Part shown: positions 53,572-61,776 of the stretch, in pieces
Layout: each line of letters starts with the position of its first letter
How positions within the stretch are numbered: the stretch's first letter is position 1
DNA from: Mucilaginibacter straminoryzae
GTDB lineage: Bacteria > Bacteroidota > Bacteroidia > Sphingobacteriales > Sphingobacteriaceae
Direction of reading: 5' to 3'
Assembly (NCBI RefSeq): GCF_022953055.1
Contig: NZ_JALJEJ010000007.1
Coordinates: forward strand, 62,001-126,000
Length of the DNA stretch: 64,000 bases
The notes under the pieces: model-generated
Database searches by the model: none
Told to the model about the DNA's origin: nothing
What the model saw: only the letters and a program-made list of their open reading frames with translations
Position numbers and translations under genes: made by a program

Positions 53572-54711
53572 TTACATCAGCAGCACATCTATCCGGTGTG
53601 CGTGTACAATATTTAATTCTTCAGACCAGGCAAAGATCGTAAAATTACCATCCTGCGAGGCAACCAGGGCAATGGCATCATGCTGGTCGTGCACGAATTG
53701 TGCTGCAGCCAGATGACGTGTGCCGCCGTTCTGGGCAGGGTGAATCCTTTTTGGCTTAGATCCTAAAACGGGTTCGGTCACAATCAATTGTTCTACTGGT
53801 CCGCTGATGGCAGAGCGCGCCACCTTCGCTCCGAAAGCCAGCAATTTATAATCCCGCGTCATGATGGTTGCCCCATCTACCGCCGTGAAGCCGCCTACAA
53901 TTTCTATGGCACGTAAGATGTTTTCCTGCCAGTCGCGATCTTTACGCCGGCTGCATTCTTCGGCAATCAGATCGTGGATACCCATATACGCCGGTTGCAC
54001 CTGGTAATTAACCGGATGTACAACAGATTGCTTCCATTCGTGGGAATTCGTCGGGACGATCAACACCAGGCCACCGCGTCTGTGGTTACGTATGGTTACG
54101 GCTAATTCTACCAACAAATTAATGGTATTGGGCATGTAAGACAGTTTCGGCATCTGCGCCAGCGAGTTAACAAGTGCAGGGCAATCGCTGATAGCAGTAT
54201 TGTTCTCGTCCACCAAGCGGATTTGGTCGCCTTTTAAAACTGCCACGTTCACAAACTTACCAAAACCATCTATCCGGCTATGTTTAATGACCAGCAAGCC
54301 TGGTTCAATTACTTCAATTACAAAACATATTCCGGGAATGTCGTGGGTAGTGCCCCATACATACAGTTCATCATCTTCGTAATAAACCCCCATGTGTATA
54401 CCGGGAGTTTCTACAGCAGGGGCGAGCTTCTTCAGGTTATGGGGTGTAAGCCTTATCCGGGTATTAAAACGGAGCGGTTGTTTAGATTCTTCGGGTTTTA
54501 ACAAGGCGATAGATAAGCGCGTCCACCGGCCTTCTTCCTGTCGTAAACTGGCCCAGAAACAGGCATCTATTACTGATTCAATAATATGTACTTCGGGGGC
54601 GACAGCAAGGGGTACATCTGCATCCGCTGCAAGGGCCAGATGGTTAATAAAATGTTCTTCTATGTCTGCTGCTACCATTCTGGCAGCGAGGTAGGTAGGT
54701 TCTGATAACAT
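53572..54711 (-). CDS. Diadenylate cyclase-like protein with N-terminal sensor (DACNV-type)
   Basis: 379 residues, no membrane helix. The C-terminal third resembles the DAC domain: RRGGLVLIVP, then the DGA motif at 279-281 (VDGATIMTRDYKLLAFGAKV) and GTRH at 330-333 (GGTRHLAAAQFVHDQHDAIALVASQDGNFTIF). In DisA/CdaA the second motif is usually [G/S]TRHRAA; here Leu replaces the second Arg, and the gap between motifs is about 50 residues rather than about 30. The N-terminal 190 residues fit the sensor domains found on such proteins. It probably makes, or once made, c-di-AMP. It stands alone. Confidence 0.75.
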   Translation of the reverse strand: MLSEPTYLAARMVAADIEEHFINHLALAADADVPLAVAPEVHIIESVIDACFWASLRQEEGRWTRLSIALLKPEESKQPLRFNTRIRLTPHNLKKLAPAVETPGIHMGVYYEDDELYVWGTTHDIPGICFVIEVIEPGLLVIKHSRIDGFGKFVNVAVLKGDQIRLVDENNTAISDCPALVNSLAQMPKLSYMPNTINLLVELAVTIRNHRRGGLVLIVPTNSHEWKQSVVHPVNYQVQPAYMGIHDLIAEECSRRKDRDWQENILRAIEIVGGFTAVDGATIMTRDYKLLAFGAKVARSAISGPVEQLIVTEPVLGSKPKRIHPAQNGGTRHLAAAQFVHDQHDAIALVASQDGNFTIFAWSEELNIVHAHRIDVLLM

Positions 54712-54735
54712 GCTGATCGCGGTCTCTATTACTTA

Positions 54736-54743
54736 CAAAGCTA
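54736..54743 (-). promoter_or_regulatory. Candidate -7 box of the diadenylate cyclase-like gene
   Basis: TAGCTTTG on the minus strand matches TAnnTTTG, 24 bases before the start codon. No TTTG at the -33 distance. Confidence 0.45.
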
Positions 54744-54816
54744 AAAACATTTGGCAATGGGTAATAGCGCGTCGACAGCCGCGAACTAAAAATGACTTTA
54801 ATCCAACTTCATGGTA

Positions 54817-54850
54817 ACAAAAAAGGCCGGCAATAATTTTACCGCCGGCC
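54817..54850 (-). terminator. Terminator of the small start-less ORF
   Basis: GGCCGGC (54825-54831) pairs with GCCGGCC (54844-54850); on the minus strand it runs into TTTTTTGTTACC. It lies 14 bases after the stop of the ORF at 54865-55092. Confidence 0.8.
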
Positions 54851-54864
54851 AGACCTCACTTAAC

Positions 54865-55092
54865 TTAAATTCTTAAAAATGCCGCTATGATGCTTTCTTT
54901 AGGCATTTCTTCCGGATCCAGCAAATACACATTACCGCCGTTCTGATAAGTTGCTGCTGCCGCTTTATTCAGCAGGCAATCGTCACCGGGTTGTTTAGTG
55001 TCATGTATTTCCAGCTTGTTATCTGTTTCGTTAAATGTGCCCCATACGTGTGCCCCTTTTGGAACCGCAACACAATAAAGTACTATTTTTAT
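54865..55092 (-). pseudogene. Small ORF without a standard start codon (possible decayed or ATA-start gene)
   Basis: The open frame runs from an in-frame stop at 55108-55110 down to TAA at 54865-54867. From the ATA codon at 55092-55090 it would give 75 residues: xKIVLYCVAVPKGAHVWGTF and, later, KLEIHDTKQPGDDCLL, GGNVYLLDPEE and IIAAFLRI. The composition looks like real protein and a strong terminator follows. But there is no ATG, GTG or TTG in the first third of the frame. An ATG-to-ATA change at 55090 would explain this. It could be a recently inactivated gene or use a non-standard start. No family recognised. Confidence 0.5.
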
Positions 55093-55194
55093 CGACTGAA
55101 AATTTTTTTAAAAAATTTTATGAATGGGGCAACCTTTCTTTAAAATCCTTCGTGATAGGTATAGAATAAACAAAAAGGTTAACCGCATACCCGT

Positions 55195-55830
55195 ATGGGA
55201 GAGGCAGAACTAAAGCGCGTAATAGAAGCTTGCCTGAAACAGGACCGCAAGCAACAGAAAATGCTCTATAAGGCATACTACGGTTTTGCCATGAGCATCT
55301 GTATCCGTTATGCGGGCAACCGGTATGAGGCGGCTGAGATTATGAACCAGGGGTTTTTAAAGGTGTTTACCAACCTGCATAAATACGACCCGCAGCGGCC
55401 TTTTATGGCCTGGCTGGGAAGGATCATGATCAATGCTTCTGTAGATTATTATCGCAGTAATTTAAAAATAGCTTACCAGGACGACCTGGAAAAAGCGGAA
55501 CATATATCAGACGATAACCTGCCCGATCAGAAGCTGCTTTATGAAGACCTGATTGCGATGGTGCAAAAGCTGCCGCAGGCTTACCGGACGGTGTTTAACT
55601 TATATGCGATTGAAGGATATACGCACGAAGAAATAGCAGCGGCGCTGAACATCAGTACAGGAACGTCGAAATCAAACTTGTTTAAAGCGAGGGAGAAATT
55701 GCGGCGGATGATTGCCGAGAACGGGATTAAGTCGCCGGGGAGTTACGGCGAAATGTCAACCATACAAGTAGTAGCTATCAGCAACATTACACATCGGATA
55801 ACCTTTGTGCATAATGAATTTATTAGATGA
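55195..55830 (+). CDS. ECF-type RNA polymerase sigma factor
   Basis: 211 residues. Sigma region 2 is LYKAYYGFAMSICIRYAGNRYEAAEIMNQGFLKVFTNL and region 4 is LPQAYRTVFNLYAIEGYTHEEIAAALNISTGTSKSNLFKAREKLRRM with its helix-turn-helix. The roughly 35 residues after region 4 are an extra tail. It overlaps the next gene by 4 bp. It probably directs transcription of its own operon, which encodes an envelope and electron-transfer set. Confidence 0.92.
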   Translation: MGEAELKRVIEACLKQDRKQQKMLYKAYYGFAMSICIRYAGNRYEAAEIMNQGFLKVFTNLHKYDPQRPFMAWLGRIMINASVDYYRSNLKIAYQDDLEKAEHISDDNLPDQKLLYEDLIAMVQKLPQAYRTVFNLYAIEGYTHEEIAAALNISTGTSKSNLFKAREKLRRMIAENGIKSPGSYGEMSTIQVVAISNITHRITFVHNEFIR

Positions 55831-57077
55831 AGGAACCAGGAAAAAATAAGTTAGATCAGTTATTCCGCGAGGGGCTGAGCAACGCCGAAGATAAGTACGC
55901 TTATCGGGAAAGCGATTGGAGCGCCATGGAGGAATTGCTGGACGAAGACGGGAAGAAAAAGCCCGTCGGCTTGTGGGTTCGCTGGATCAGCGGGATAGCA
56001 GCACTGTTGTTTTTAGCCTTTGGCTGGTATTTGGTTAGTGAAAAGAATAAACCACAGCAACAAAATTATGCAGCAAACGGGCGTGTTAAAAAGCCTGCAA
56101 CTGTAGCGCAAAATATTCCTGACCAAACCGGGCAGCAACAAACCAGAGCCGAACAAGCGAATGCCGGAAGTACAAAAAAATTGGGGTTGACTAAAGCTGG
56201 CGAGCTGGTTGTTTCGGCAATTAACCAGTCGGTTGCCCGGCGCGGTCAGGCCGTAGCAAAAGAAATTAAAGAAAGCGGATTTAATCCTTCAGTGGTGGGG
56301 GATTCCTTAACAGCACCGCTGAGGCAAGCGAGCGAAATAGCCTCAATAGAGATTAAACCCGATGACCTGAACATGCCTGCATTAACAAATACAGGGATAA
56401 ATGATACGGTTGTTCAACTTAAAGGCAGTACGAAAGCAATTATAAAAAGTAAAGTAGCGAAAGATCATTCAGGTGCCGTTCCTGCTTTTGCACTGGCTTT
56501 TACAGGTTCGCCGGATCTGAATAGCGCAAGCGCTTTTAAAGATGTGCAGTTAGGTAAAAATGTGTCGGTAATGTTAACTATGCAGGTTAATAAATGGGTA
56601 TTTAGCACGGGTGCGGGTTATGCTGTAAAAAATTACGGCTTAGGTCCGGGGAAATATAATGCGCCATTAATGCCCGCATCATGGGCACAAAGTTCGGTAG
56701 CTGCGGATTGCAAAGTGCTGGATATCCCGTTAAACGTAAGCTACCAGGTATTTAGCAAGGGCAGAAATGCCATCAATTTGGGTACAGGGCTTTCCTCTTA
56801 CTTTATGCTGCGCGAGCATTATGATTTTGGTACGGTTTCTAATTCCTACGGAACGTATCAGGCTACTTATGATATCAGCAACAAAAACAAACATATATTA
56901 GGTATTCTTAACCTCAACGCTACCTATCAGCGGCAGTTAAATCCAAAGCTTGGGCTGCTGGTACAACCTTACTATAAGTTGCCGCTTACCGGTATTGGCA
57001 ATGGAAAGGTAGACCTGCAATCTGCAGGGGTGGCATTGGGCTTCAGCTGGAACATTTCTTCGGCAAAACCAAAGTAA
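55827..57077 (+). CDS. Putative anti-sigma/membrane protein with C-terminal beta-barrel-like domain
   Basis: 416 residues. A charged cytosolic N-terminus (about 1-45, DQLFREGLSNAEDKYAYRESDW), one membrane helix (about 49-70), a Gln/Thr/Ala-rich linker to about 220, then a domain of alternating strands (VQLGKNVSVMLTMQVNKWVFSTGAGYAVKNYG, INLGTGLSSYFMLREHYDF, LGLLVQPYYKLPLTGIGNGK) like Bacteroidota outer-membrane beta-barrel proteins. The N-terminus could bind the sigma factor whose gene overlaps this one by 4 bp. Having both an inner-membrane helix and a barrel-like domain is odd; the strands may instead form a periplasmic sensor. Confidence 0.7.
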   Translation: MKEPGKNKLDQLFREGLSNAEDKYAYRESDWSAMEELLDEDGKKKPVGLWVRWISGIAALLFLAFGWYLVSEKNKPQQQNYAANGRVKKPATVAQNIPDQTGQQQTRAEQANAGSTKKLGLTKAGELVVSAINQSVARRGQAVAKEIKESGFNPSVVGDSLTAPLRQASEIASIEIKPDDLNMPALTNTGINDTVVQLKGSTKAIIKSKVAKDHSGAVPAFALAFTGSPDLNSASAFKDVQLGKNVSVMLTMQVNKWVFSTGAGYAVKNYGLGPGKYNAPLMPASWAQSSVAADCKVLDIPLNVSYQVFSKGRNAINLGTGLSSYFMLREHYDFGTVSNSYGTYQATYDISNKNKHILGILNLNATYQRQLNPKLGLLVQPYYKLPLTGIGNGKVDLQSAGVALGFSWNISSAKPK

Positions 57078-57081
57078 ACTT

Positions 57082-57627
57082 ATGAAACATATCGCTTTTA
57101 TTTTACTTGCCTGGATGCACATCTTCCAGACAGGACAGGGGACCTTTGTGTCTAAAAATGCCAAAATCAGCCTTTTTTCGAAGGCTCCGTTAGAGGACAT
57201 CGACGCTACTTCGACAAAGGGTACGTCTGTCTTCAATGCGCAAACCGGGGATCTGGCTTTTAGTGTGCCGATCCATTCTTTTCAATTCGAGAAATCGCTG
57301 ATGCAGGAGCATTTCAACGAAAACTACATGGAAAGCGATAAATATCCGAACGCCACTTTTAAAGGTAAGGTGCAGGAAAATGTCGACGTTACCAAGGATG
57401 GTTCTTACCCCATAACGGTGGCAGGCACATTAGTGGTACATGGTGTAAAGCAAAACCGCACAATAAAGGGTAACCTGATGGTGAAGAATGGTGCCGTGAC
57501 TATGACAGCTGAATTTGTAGTGATGTGTAAAGATCACAACATAGACATACCCAAGCTGGTGTTTCAGAAAATTGCCGAGAGTATACAGGTAAAAGTAGAA
57601 GCAAATTACAACGCTTACAAAAAGTAA
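57082..57627 (+). CDS. YceI family protein
   Basis: 181 residues with a signal peptide (MKHIAFILLAWMHIFQTGQG). The YceI lipocalin-like barrel is visible: FVSKNAKISLFSKAPLEDIDATS, AFSVPIHSFQFEKSLMQEHFNENYMESDKYPNATFKGKV, YPITVAGTLVVHGVKQNRTIKGNL and FVVMCKDHNIDIPKLVFQKIAESIQVKV. Family members bind isoprenoid-type lipids such as polyprenyl quinones in the periplasm. That suits an operon with a Rieske protein. It starts 4 bp after the preceding stop. Confidence 0.9.
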   Translation: MKHIAFILLAWMHIFQTGQGTFVSKNAKISLFSKAPLEDIDATSTKGTSVFNAQTGDLAFSVPIHSFQFEKSLMQEHFNENYMESDKYPNATFKGKVQENVDVTKDGSYPITVAGTLVVHGVKQNRTIKGNLMVKNGAVTMTAEFVVMCKDHNIDIPKLVFQKIAESIQVKVEANYNAYKK

Positions 57628-57648
57628 TTCAATCCCAATACCCATATC

Positions 57649-58593
57649 ATGAAAATTAAACTACTGGCTGCAACGGTATTGTTGCTTGCTATGCAGCAAA
57701 CCTATGCTCAAAAGACGGCTAAAGACTCTTCGTCTACAGACTCTTTAATGAAAAGCCTGAGCAGCGACGATAAGGCCGAACCCGTTACTGCCGCATTTAA
57801 GTCTACCATGCTGATCCTGACGCCAACCACCGAAACCATTAAAAAGAAGAATCTGAACTTTATGGTGGTACACCGTTTCGGCGATATCGCAGGGTCGCAG
57901 GGTGGGGGCAAAACCCTTTGGGGGCTCGATAATTCTTCTGATATCTATATCGGGTTTGAGTACGGGCTTACAGATAACCTGGATATTGATTTTGGCAGAA
58001 GCAAGTATGAGCAACTGATTAACCTGGGCTTAAAATATAACTTTTTGCAGCAGACTACAGACGGAAGTGTGCCGGTTGCGATGACCATCATCGGGCAGAC
58101 CGGGTTAAAACCATACCATGTCACTACCACTGTTTTTGATGATTATACCAACCGGTTAAACTACTTCGCCCAACTGATATTGTCGCGTAAATTTTCGTCC
58201 CGCTTATCGCTTGAAGTGGCACCTTCGTTCACCCGGAATAACCTGCCTTATCCGTTTTTGGTCGGTAATGGCAATAATATTTTCTCCCTGACCGCCGCGG
58301 GCCGGTTAAAGCTGACCAAGCGTATGGGCGTAGTGGTAGATTATGTCCATCCATTCTCCCACTTCCGCCGGAATAGTAATTCACCAAAGTTCTATAATCC
58401 TTTAGGTGTAGGTATTGAAATGGAGACCGGCGGCCACGTATTCACTTTAAACTTCACCAACGCGCAGGCAATTTCGCCGATGAACTACATCAGCGACACC
58501 GAATCGTCATGGACGAAAGGGCAGTATCGCCTGGGCTTTACCATTACCCGTGTATTTGATCTTAACGGCAAGCACAAAGGAACCTATAAATAA
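57649..58593 (+). CDS. DUF5777 family beta-barrel protein
   Basis: 314 residues with a signal peptide (KIKLLAATVLLLAMQQTYAQ). TAAFKSTMLILTPTTETIKKKNLNFMVVHRFGDIAG, GLDNSSDIYIGFEYGLTDNLDIDFGRSKYEQLINLGLKY and the final TKGQYRLGFTITRVFDLNGKHK are typical of DUF5777, a presumed outer-membrane barrel that in this phylum often lies with YceI and Rieske genes. Function unknown. It lies 21 bp after yceI and 20 bp before the Rieske gene. Confidence 0.85.
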   Translation: MKIKLLAATVLLLAMQQTYAQKTAKDSSSTDSLMKSLSSDDKAEPVTAAFKSTMLILTPTTETIKKKNLNFMVVHRFGDIAGSQGGGKTLWGLDNSSDIYIGFEYGLTDNLDIDFGRSKYEQLINLGLKYNFLQQTTDGSVPVAMTIIGQTGLKPYHVTTTVFDDYTNRLNYFAQLILSRKFSSRLSLEVAPSFTRNNLPYPFLVGNGNNIFSLTAAGRLKLTKRMGVVVDYVHPFSHFRRNSNSPKFYNPLGVGIEMETGGHVFTLNFTNAQAISPMNYISDTESSWTKGQYRLGFTITRVFDLNGKHKGTYK

Positions 58594-58613
58594 AAACTAA
58601 ACTCAATACAATT

Positions 58614-59054
58614 ATGGAAAGGAAAGAATTTTTAGCGAAACTGGGGATCAGCCTAGCGGCAGTTTGCGCCGGGTGCAGCATCGCTTCTTGTGGTAACGGC
58701 ACCAAAGCAGGCGACCCTGCGCCGACCAATAATAATAATGGCGGTGGCGGCAACAATGCTTTAACCGCAGATTTAACAACCGAGTTGAAAAGCGTCGGAC
58801 AATCTAAGGTGGGCAATGGCATCATTGTAGTACGTATCGCCGATGGCAATACCCCGGCTGCGTTTACGGCAGTCCAGGTAGCCTGTACACACCAGGGCAC
58901 TGCTATTAACTATAACAATGGCCAGGGTATATTTATCTGCCCGAACCATGGCAGCCAGTTCAGTCAGACGGGTGCGGTATTACTTGGACCTGCAACGCAA
59001 AGTTTAACCAAGTATACCGTGGCCATCAACGGCTCTACGTTGACAGCAAGCTAG
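58614..59054 (+). CDS. Rieske 2Fe-2S protein
   Basis: 146 residues. An N-terminal hydrophobic segment with several Cys (Cys18, Cys21, Cys26) is a lipoprotein or Tat-type anchor, then an Asn/Gly-rich linker to about 48. The cluster ligands are Cys91 and His93 (VACTHQG) and Cys109 and His112 (FICPNHGSQF). In most Rieske proteins the first motif is CTHLGC; the second Cys is absent here, so the usual disulfide is missing, as in low-potential or dioxygenase-type Rieske domains. It probably carries electrons in the periplasm and closes the ECF operon. Confidence 0.88.
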   Translation: MERKEFLAKLGISLAAVCAGCSIASCGNGTKAGDPAPTNNNNGGGGNNALTADLTTELKSVGQSKVGNGIIVVRIADGNTPAAFTAVQVACTHQGTAINYNNGQGIFICPNHGSQFSQTGAVLLGPATQSLTKYTVAINGSTLTAS

Positions 59055-59078
59055 ACTGGTGGTTTAATGGACATTCGA

Positions 59079-59110
59079 AGGCTGTCTCCAACCGAGGCAG
59101 CCTTTGTTTT
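59079..59110 (+). terminator. Intrinsic terminator of the ECF operon
   Basis: AAGGCTGTCTC (59079-59089) pairs with GAGGCAGCCTT (59095-59105, one mismatch) and is followed by TGTTTT. Confidence 0.8.
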
Positions 59111-59138
59111 ACATGCCGCGATATGCAAAGTGCATTTC

Positions 59139-59182
59139 TTGACCCAGGTCAAGTTTTCCCCATGGGTACGGCCTTACCTTTG
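59139..59182 (+). promoter_or_regulatory. FNR-like operator and -7 box of the dioxygenase operon
   Basis: CTTGACCCAGGTCAAG (59139-59154) is a perfect-arm dyad of FNR/Crp type, TTGAC-N4-GTCAA. Twenty bases later comes TACCTTTG (59175-59182), an exact TAnnTTTG box, giving a transcription start near 59189. The dyad centre is then at about -42, the classical position for activation by Crp/Fnr proteins. The same arrangement precedes the pirin gene at 63945. Confidence 0.78.
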
Positions 59183-59216
59183 TAGTGTTAATCTTAAACT
59201 TTAAAAATTAAACACT

Positions 59217-60152
59217 ATGAAAGATCAGATTTTAGGCTTGCACCATATCACTGCCATCGCAGGCAACGCCAAACGCAACTATGATTTCTATACCAAAGTT
59301 TTAGGACTTCGCTTAGTAAAGAAAACCGTAAACTTTGACGATCCGGAAACCTACCACTTCTATTACGGTGATAAAGTAGGTACACCCGGTACTATACTTA
59401 CTTTCTTCCCTTGGGAAAACATCATGACAGGTAGAAGGGGCGCACGCCAGGCTACAGAAATTGGTTACAGCGTACCTGCCGGTAGCTTGGAATTCTGGCA
59501 GGACCGTTTAGAAAAACATAACGTGATCTATAACAAGGTAGCCGAAAAATTCGGTGAACAATATCTGACTCTCCTTGACCCTGACGGACTGAAACTGGAG
59601 CTGATTGTTCCTAAAACCGCAGATAACCGAGAGGGTTGGGAAACAGACGAGATCAAAGCCGAGAACGCTTTAAAAGGCTTCCATGTGGTAACCATTACTA
59701 CCAACAAAATGCAGCCAACAGCTGATGTGCTGACCAACCTGTTAGGTTACCGTTTATTGGAACAACATGTAAACCGTTACCGTTTTATTAATGATAATGT
59801 AGAAAATGCTAACCTGGTTGACTTGGTTGAAGTTCCGGGTGAGGTAGCCGGTCATGTAGCGGGCGGTTCTGTTCACCACGTCGCGTTCCGCGTTGCTAAC
59901 GAAGAAATTTTACTGCAATACCGCGATAAAATTAAAGCAGCCGGTTTGAACATTACCGAAAAGATAGACCGTAATTATTTCTATTCTTTATACTTCCGCG
60001 AACCAGGGGGCGTATTGTTTGAAATTGCTACTGATAACCCGGGCTTTTCTGTTGACGAACCCGTTGAAGAATTAGGAACTAACCTGAAATTGCCTGCACA
60101 ATACGAAGCATACAGGGCAAGTTTAGAAACCACATTACCTAAAATTAACTAA
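59217..60152 (+). CDS. Ring-cleaving dioxygenase-like VOC protein
   Basis: 311 residues made of two vicinal-oxygen-chelate modules: LGLHHITAIAGNAKRNYDFYTKVLGLRLVKKTVNFDDP at the start and GFHVVTITTNKMQPTADVLTNLLGYRLLE in the middle. Likely metal ligands are a His near residue 9, His220 (SVHHVAFRV) and Glu269 (GGVLFEIATD). It matches the YkcA/LinE-like glyoxalase/dioxygenase proteins that sit with small esterases and pirins in many genomes; quinone or hydroquinone detoxification is a likely role. It is the first gene of a four-gene operon under an FNR-like site. Confidence 0.86.
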   Translation: MKDQILGLHHITAIAGNAKRNYDFYTKVLGLRLVKKTVNFDDPETYHFYYGDKVGTPGTILTFFPWENIMTGRRGARQATEIGYSVPAGSLEFWQDRLEKHNVIYNKVAEKFGEQYLTLLDPDGLKLELIVPKTADNREGWETDEIKAENALKGFHVVTITTNKMQPTADVLTNLLGYRLLEQHVNRYRFINDNVENANLVDLVEVPGEVAGHVAGGSVHHVAFRVANEEILLQYRDKIKAAGLNITEKIDRNYFYSLYFREPGGVLFEIATDNPGFSVDEPVEELGTNLKLPAQYEAYRASLETTLPKIN

Positions 60153-60153
60153 T

Positions 60154-60795
60154 ATGTACACCCATTCATATCAAGTAGTTACCGCCGGTGCAAACCTCAG
60201 CCAGGCTGAGGGGGCACTGGTTATGATCCACGGCAGGGGCGGCTCTGCCCAAAATATCATCGGCCTGGCTGATGAACTAAACATCCCTAAGCTGGCGCTA
60301 TATGCGCCGCAGGCCACCAACCACAGCTGGTACCCCTACAGCTTTATGGCCCCGGAAGAACAGAACGAGCCTGCTTTAAGCTCGGCACTGGAAACAATAG
60401 ATAAGCTGGTAAAGCAAATCATCGCGGATGGTATCCCTGCCAACAAGATCTTTTTCCTGGGCTTTTCGCAGGGTGCCTGTTTAACTTCTGAATATATCGC
60501 CCGGAATGCGCAGCAGTACGGCGGTGCGGTCATATTTACAGGTGGTGTCATCGGTGAAGAACTGGACTTGGCTAACTACAAAGGTGATTTCAAACAGACA
60601 CCAGTATTGCTGACTACAGGCGACCCTGACCCGCACGTGCCGGTAACAAGGGTAGAAGAAACAGCCGATATTTTTAAAAAGCTGAATGCCGACTTTACCC
60701 TGCAGGTATATAAAGGTCGCCCGCATACCATCACCATGCAGGAATTGAAACTGGCAAAGCAATATGTTTTTGAAAAAGCATCGCTTAATGCCTAA
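60154..60795 (+). CDS. Phospholipase/carboxylesterase family alpha/beta hydrolase
   Basis: 213 residues. The oxyanion region MIHGRGGSAQNIIGLAD, nucleophile Ser105 in GFSQGACLT, acid Asp in TTGDPDPHVPV and catalytic His in YKGRPHTIT are all present. Family members hydrolyse carboxylesters or thioesters. It starts two bases after the dioxygenase stop, the usual pairing of these two genes, and probably acts on the same compound in the cytosol. Confidence 0.88.
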   Translation: MYTHSYQVVTAGANLSQAEGALVMIHGRGGSAQNIIGLADELNIPKLALYAPQATNHSWYPYSFMAPEEQNEPALSSALETIDKLVKQIIADGIPANKIFFLGFSQGACLTSEYIARNAQQYGGAVIFTGGVIGEELDLANYKGDFKQTPVLLTTGDPDPHVPVTRVEETADIFKKLNADFTLQVYKGRPHTITMQELKLAKQYVFEKASLNA

Positions 60796-60820
60796 TTTGC
60801 TAAAATAAAAACTAAGCGTA

Positions 60821-61105
60821 ATGGAACTCGCCGAAATACCTTTGATTAATAATGAAGCTATCCACAACTTTGAATTGGTGGTGGATGGTCACCGGGCTTT
60901 TATAGATTACCGCACAAAAGACAACCGGATATACCTGGTACATACAGAAGTGCCCGTTGAATTAAAGGGCAGGGGTGTTGGCGACGCCATTGTGCTGAAA
61001 GCATTCCATTACATAGAAGAAAGAGGTTTGAAAATGGTGCCGTTGTGTAAATTTGTGCAATTGTATTTGCAGCGGCACCCGGAGTGGAACAGACTGGTAG
61101 CCTAA
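60821..61105 (+). CDS. GNAT family N-acetyltransferase, short (YjdJ-like)
   Basis: 94 residues, the compact single-domain GNAT form. AFIDYRTKDNRIYLVHTEVPVELKGRGVGDAIVLKAFHYIEERGLKMVPLCKFVQLYLQRHPEW contains the acetyl-CoA loop (LKGRGVGDA) and the conserved PLCKFV...HPEW end. It lies in the dioxygenase/esterase operon, as close relatives often do. The substrate is unknown. Confidence 0.85.
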   Translation: MELAEIPLINNEAIHNFELVVDGHRAFIDYRTKDNRIYLVHTEVPVELKGRGVGDAIVLKAFHYIEERGLKMVPLCKFVQLYLQRHPEWNRLVA

Positions 61106-61120
61106 CCTGATTGACAAGCT

Positions 61121-61137
61121 TTGCGTATATTGCGCAA
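61121..61137. promoter_or_regulatory. TTGCG-N7-CGCAA dyad before the Crp/Fnr gene
   Basis: A 17-bp dyad ends 3 bases before the regulator's ATG. It may be an autoregulatory site or a small hairpin affecting translation. Evidence is limited to symmetry. Confidence 0.35.
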
Positions 61138-61140
61138 GCT

Positions 61141-61722
61141 ATGTCAACAGAACTTATCCTGGAGAATATTGCCAGGCATATCCATCTTACCGCTGAGGAA
61201 CAGCAATACTTTGTATCCCTGTTGCAGACCAGGCAGTTGAAGCGGAAAGAGTTTCTACTCCAGAGTGGGCAGATCTGTAAATACTCTGCCTTTACCGTGA
61301 GCGGTTGCTTACGTGGCTACACGGTAGACGAGGGCGGTTTAGAGCGGGTATTGAACTTCGCCCCGCAAGGCTGGTGGATGGCTGATATGTATAGCCTGCT
61401 AAGCCAGAAGCCCGGCACGCTGGATATAGAAGCGATAGAAAACACCGACTTGCGGTTGCTTTCTAAAGCTAACCAGGAAGTGCTGTACCAGAAAGTCCCG
61501 AAGTTCGAACGCTTCTTCAGGATCATTACCGAAAATTCCTTGGTGGCTTACCAGCAGCGCGTAATGGACAACCTTAGCCTCGCTGCCGAAGAACGTTACA
61601 ATAACTTTTGTAAAAGATACCCTTCGCTTATTTATTCGGTTCCGAAGAAAGACGTGGCATCCTACATCGGCGTTACCCCGGAGTTTTTAAGCCGTATGCT
61701 GCACAAGATGTTGAAAGGATGA
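61141..61722 (+). CDS. Crp/Fnr family transcriptional regulator
   Basis: 193 residues, from the ATG at 61141; a TTG 30 bases upstream is unlikely. The cNMP-binding-like domain covers about 1-120 (KRKEFLLQSGQICKYSAFTVSGCLRGYTVDEGG). The C-terminal winged helix ends VPKKDVASYIGVTPEFLSRMLHKM. The recognition helix has Glu181, Ser184 and Arg185, the E-x-x-S-R arrangement with which FNR reads TTGA half-sites. FNR-type N-terminal Fe-S Cys residues are absent. It probably controls the operon it ends and the nearby pirin gene through TTGAC-N4-RTCAA sites. Confidence 0.88.
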   Translation: MSTELILENIARHIHLTAEEQQYFVSLLQTRQLKRKEFLLQSGQICKYSAFTVSGCLRGYTVDEGGLERVLNFAPQGWWMADMYSLLSQKPGTLDIEAIENTDLRLLSKANQEVLYQKVPKFERFFRIITENSLVAYQQRVMDNLSLAAEERYNNFCKRYPSLIYSVPKKDVASYIGVTPEFLSRMLHKMLKG

Positions 61723-61776
61723 CTCGTTAGTAATTGGTCAATTGTAATTGTTCATTATTGATAAACCTTAGGAGAG

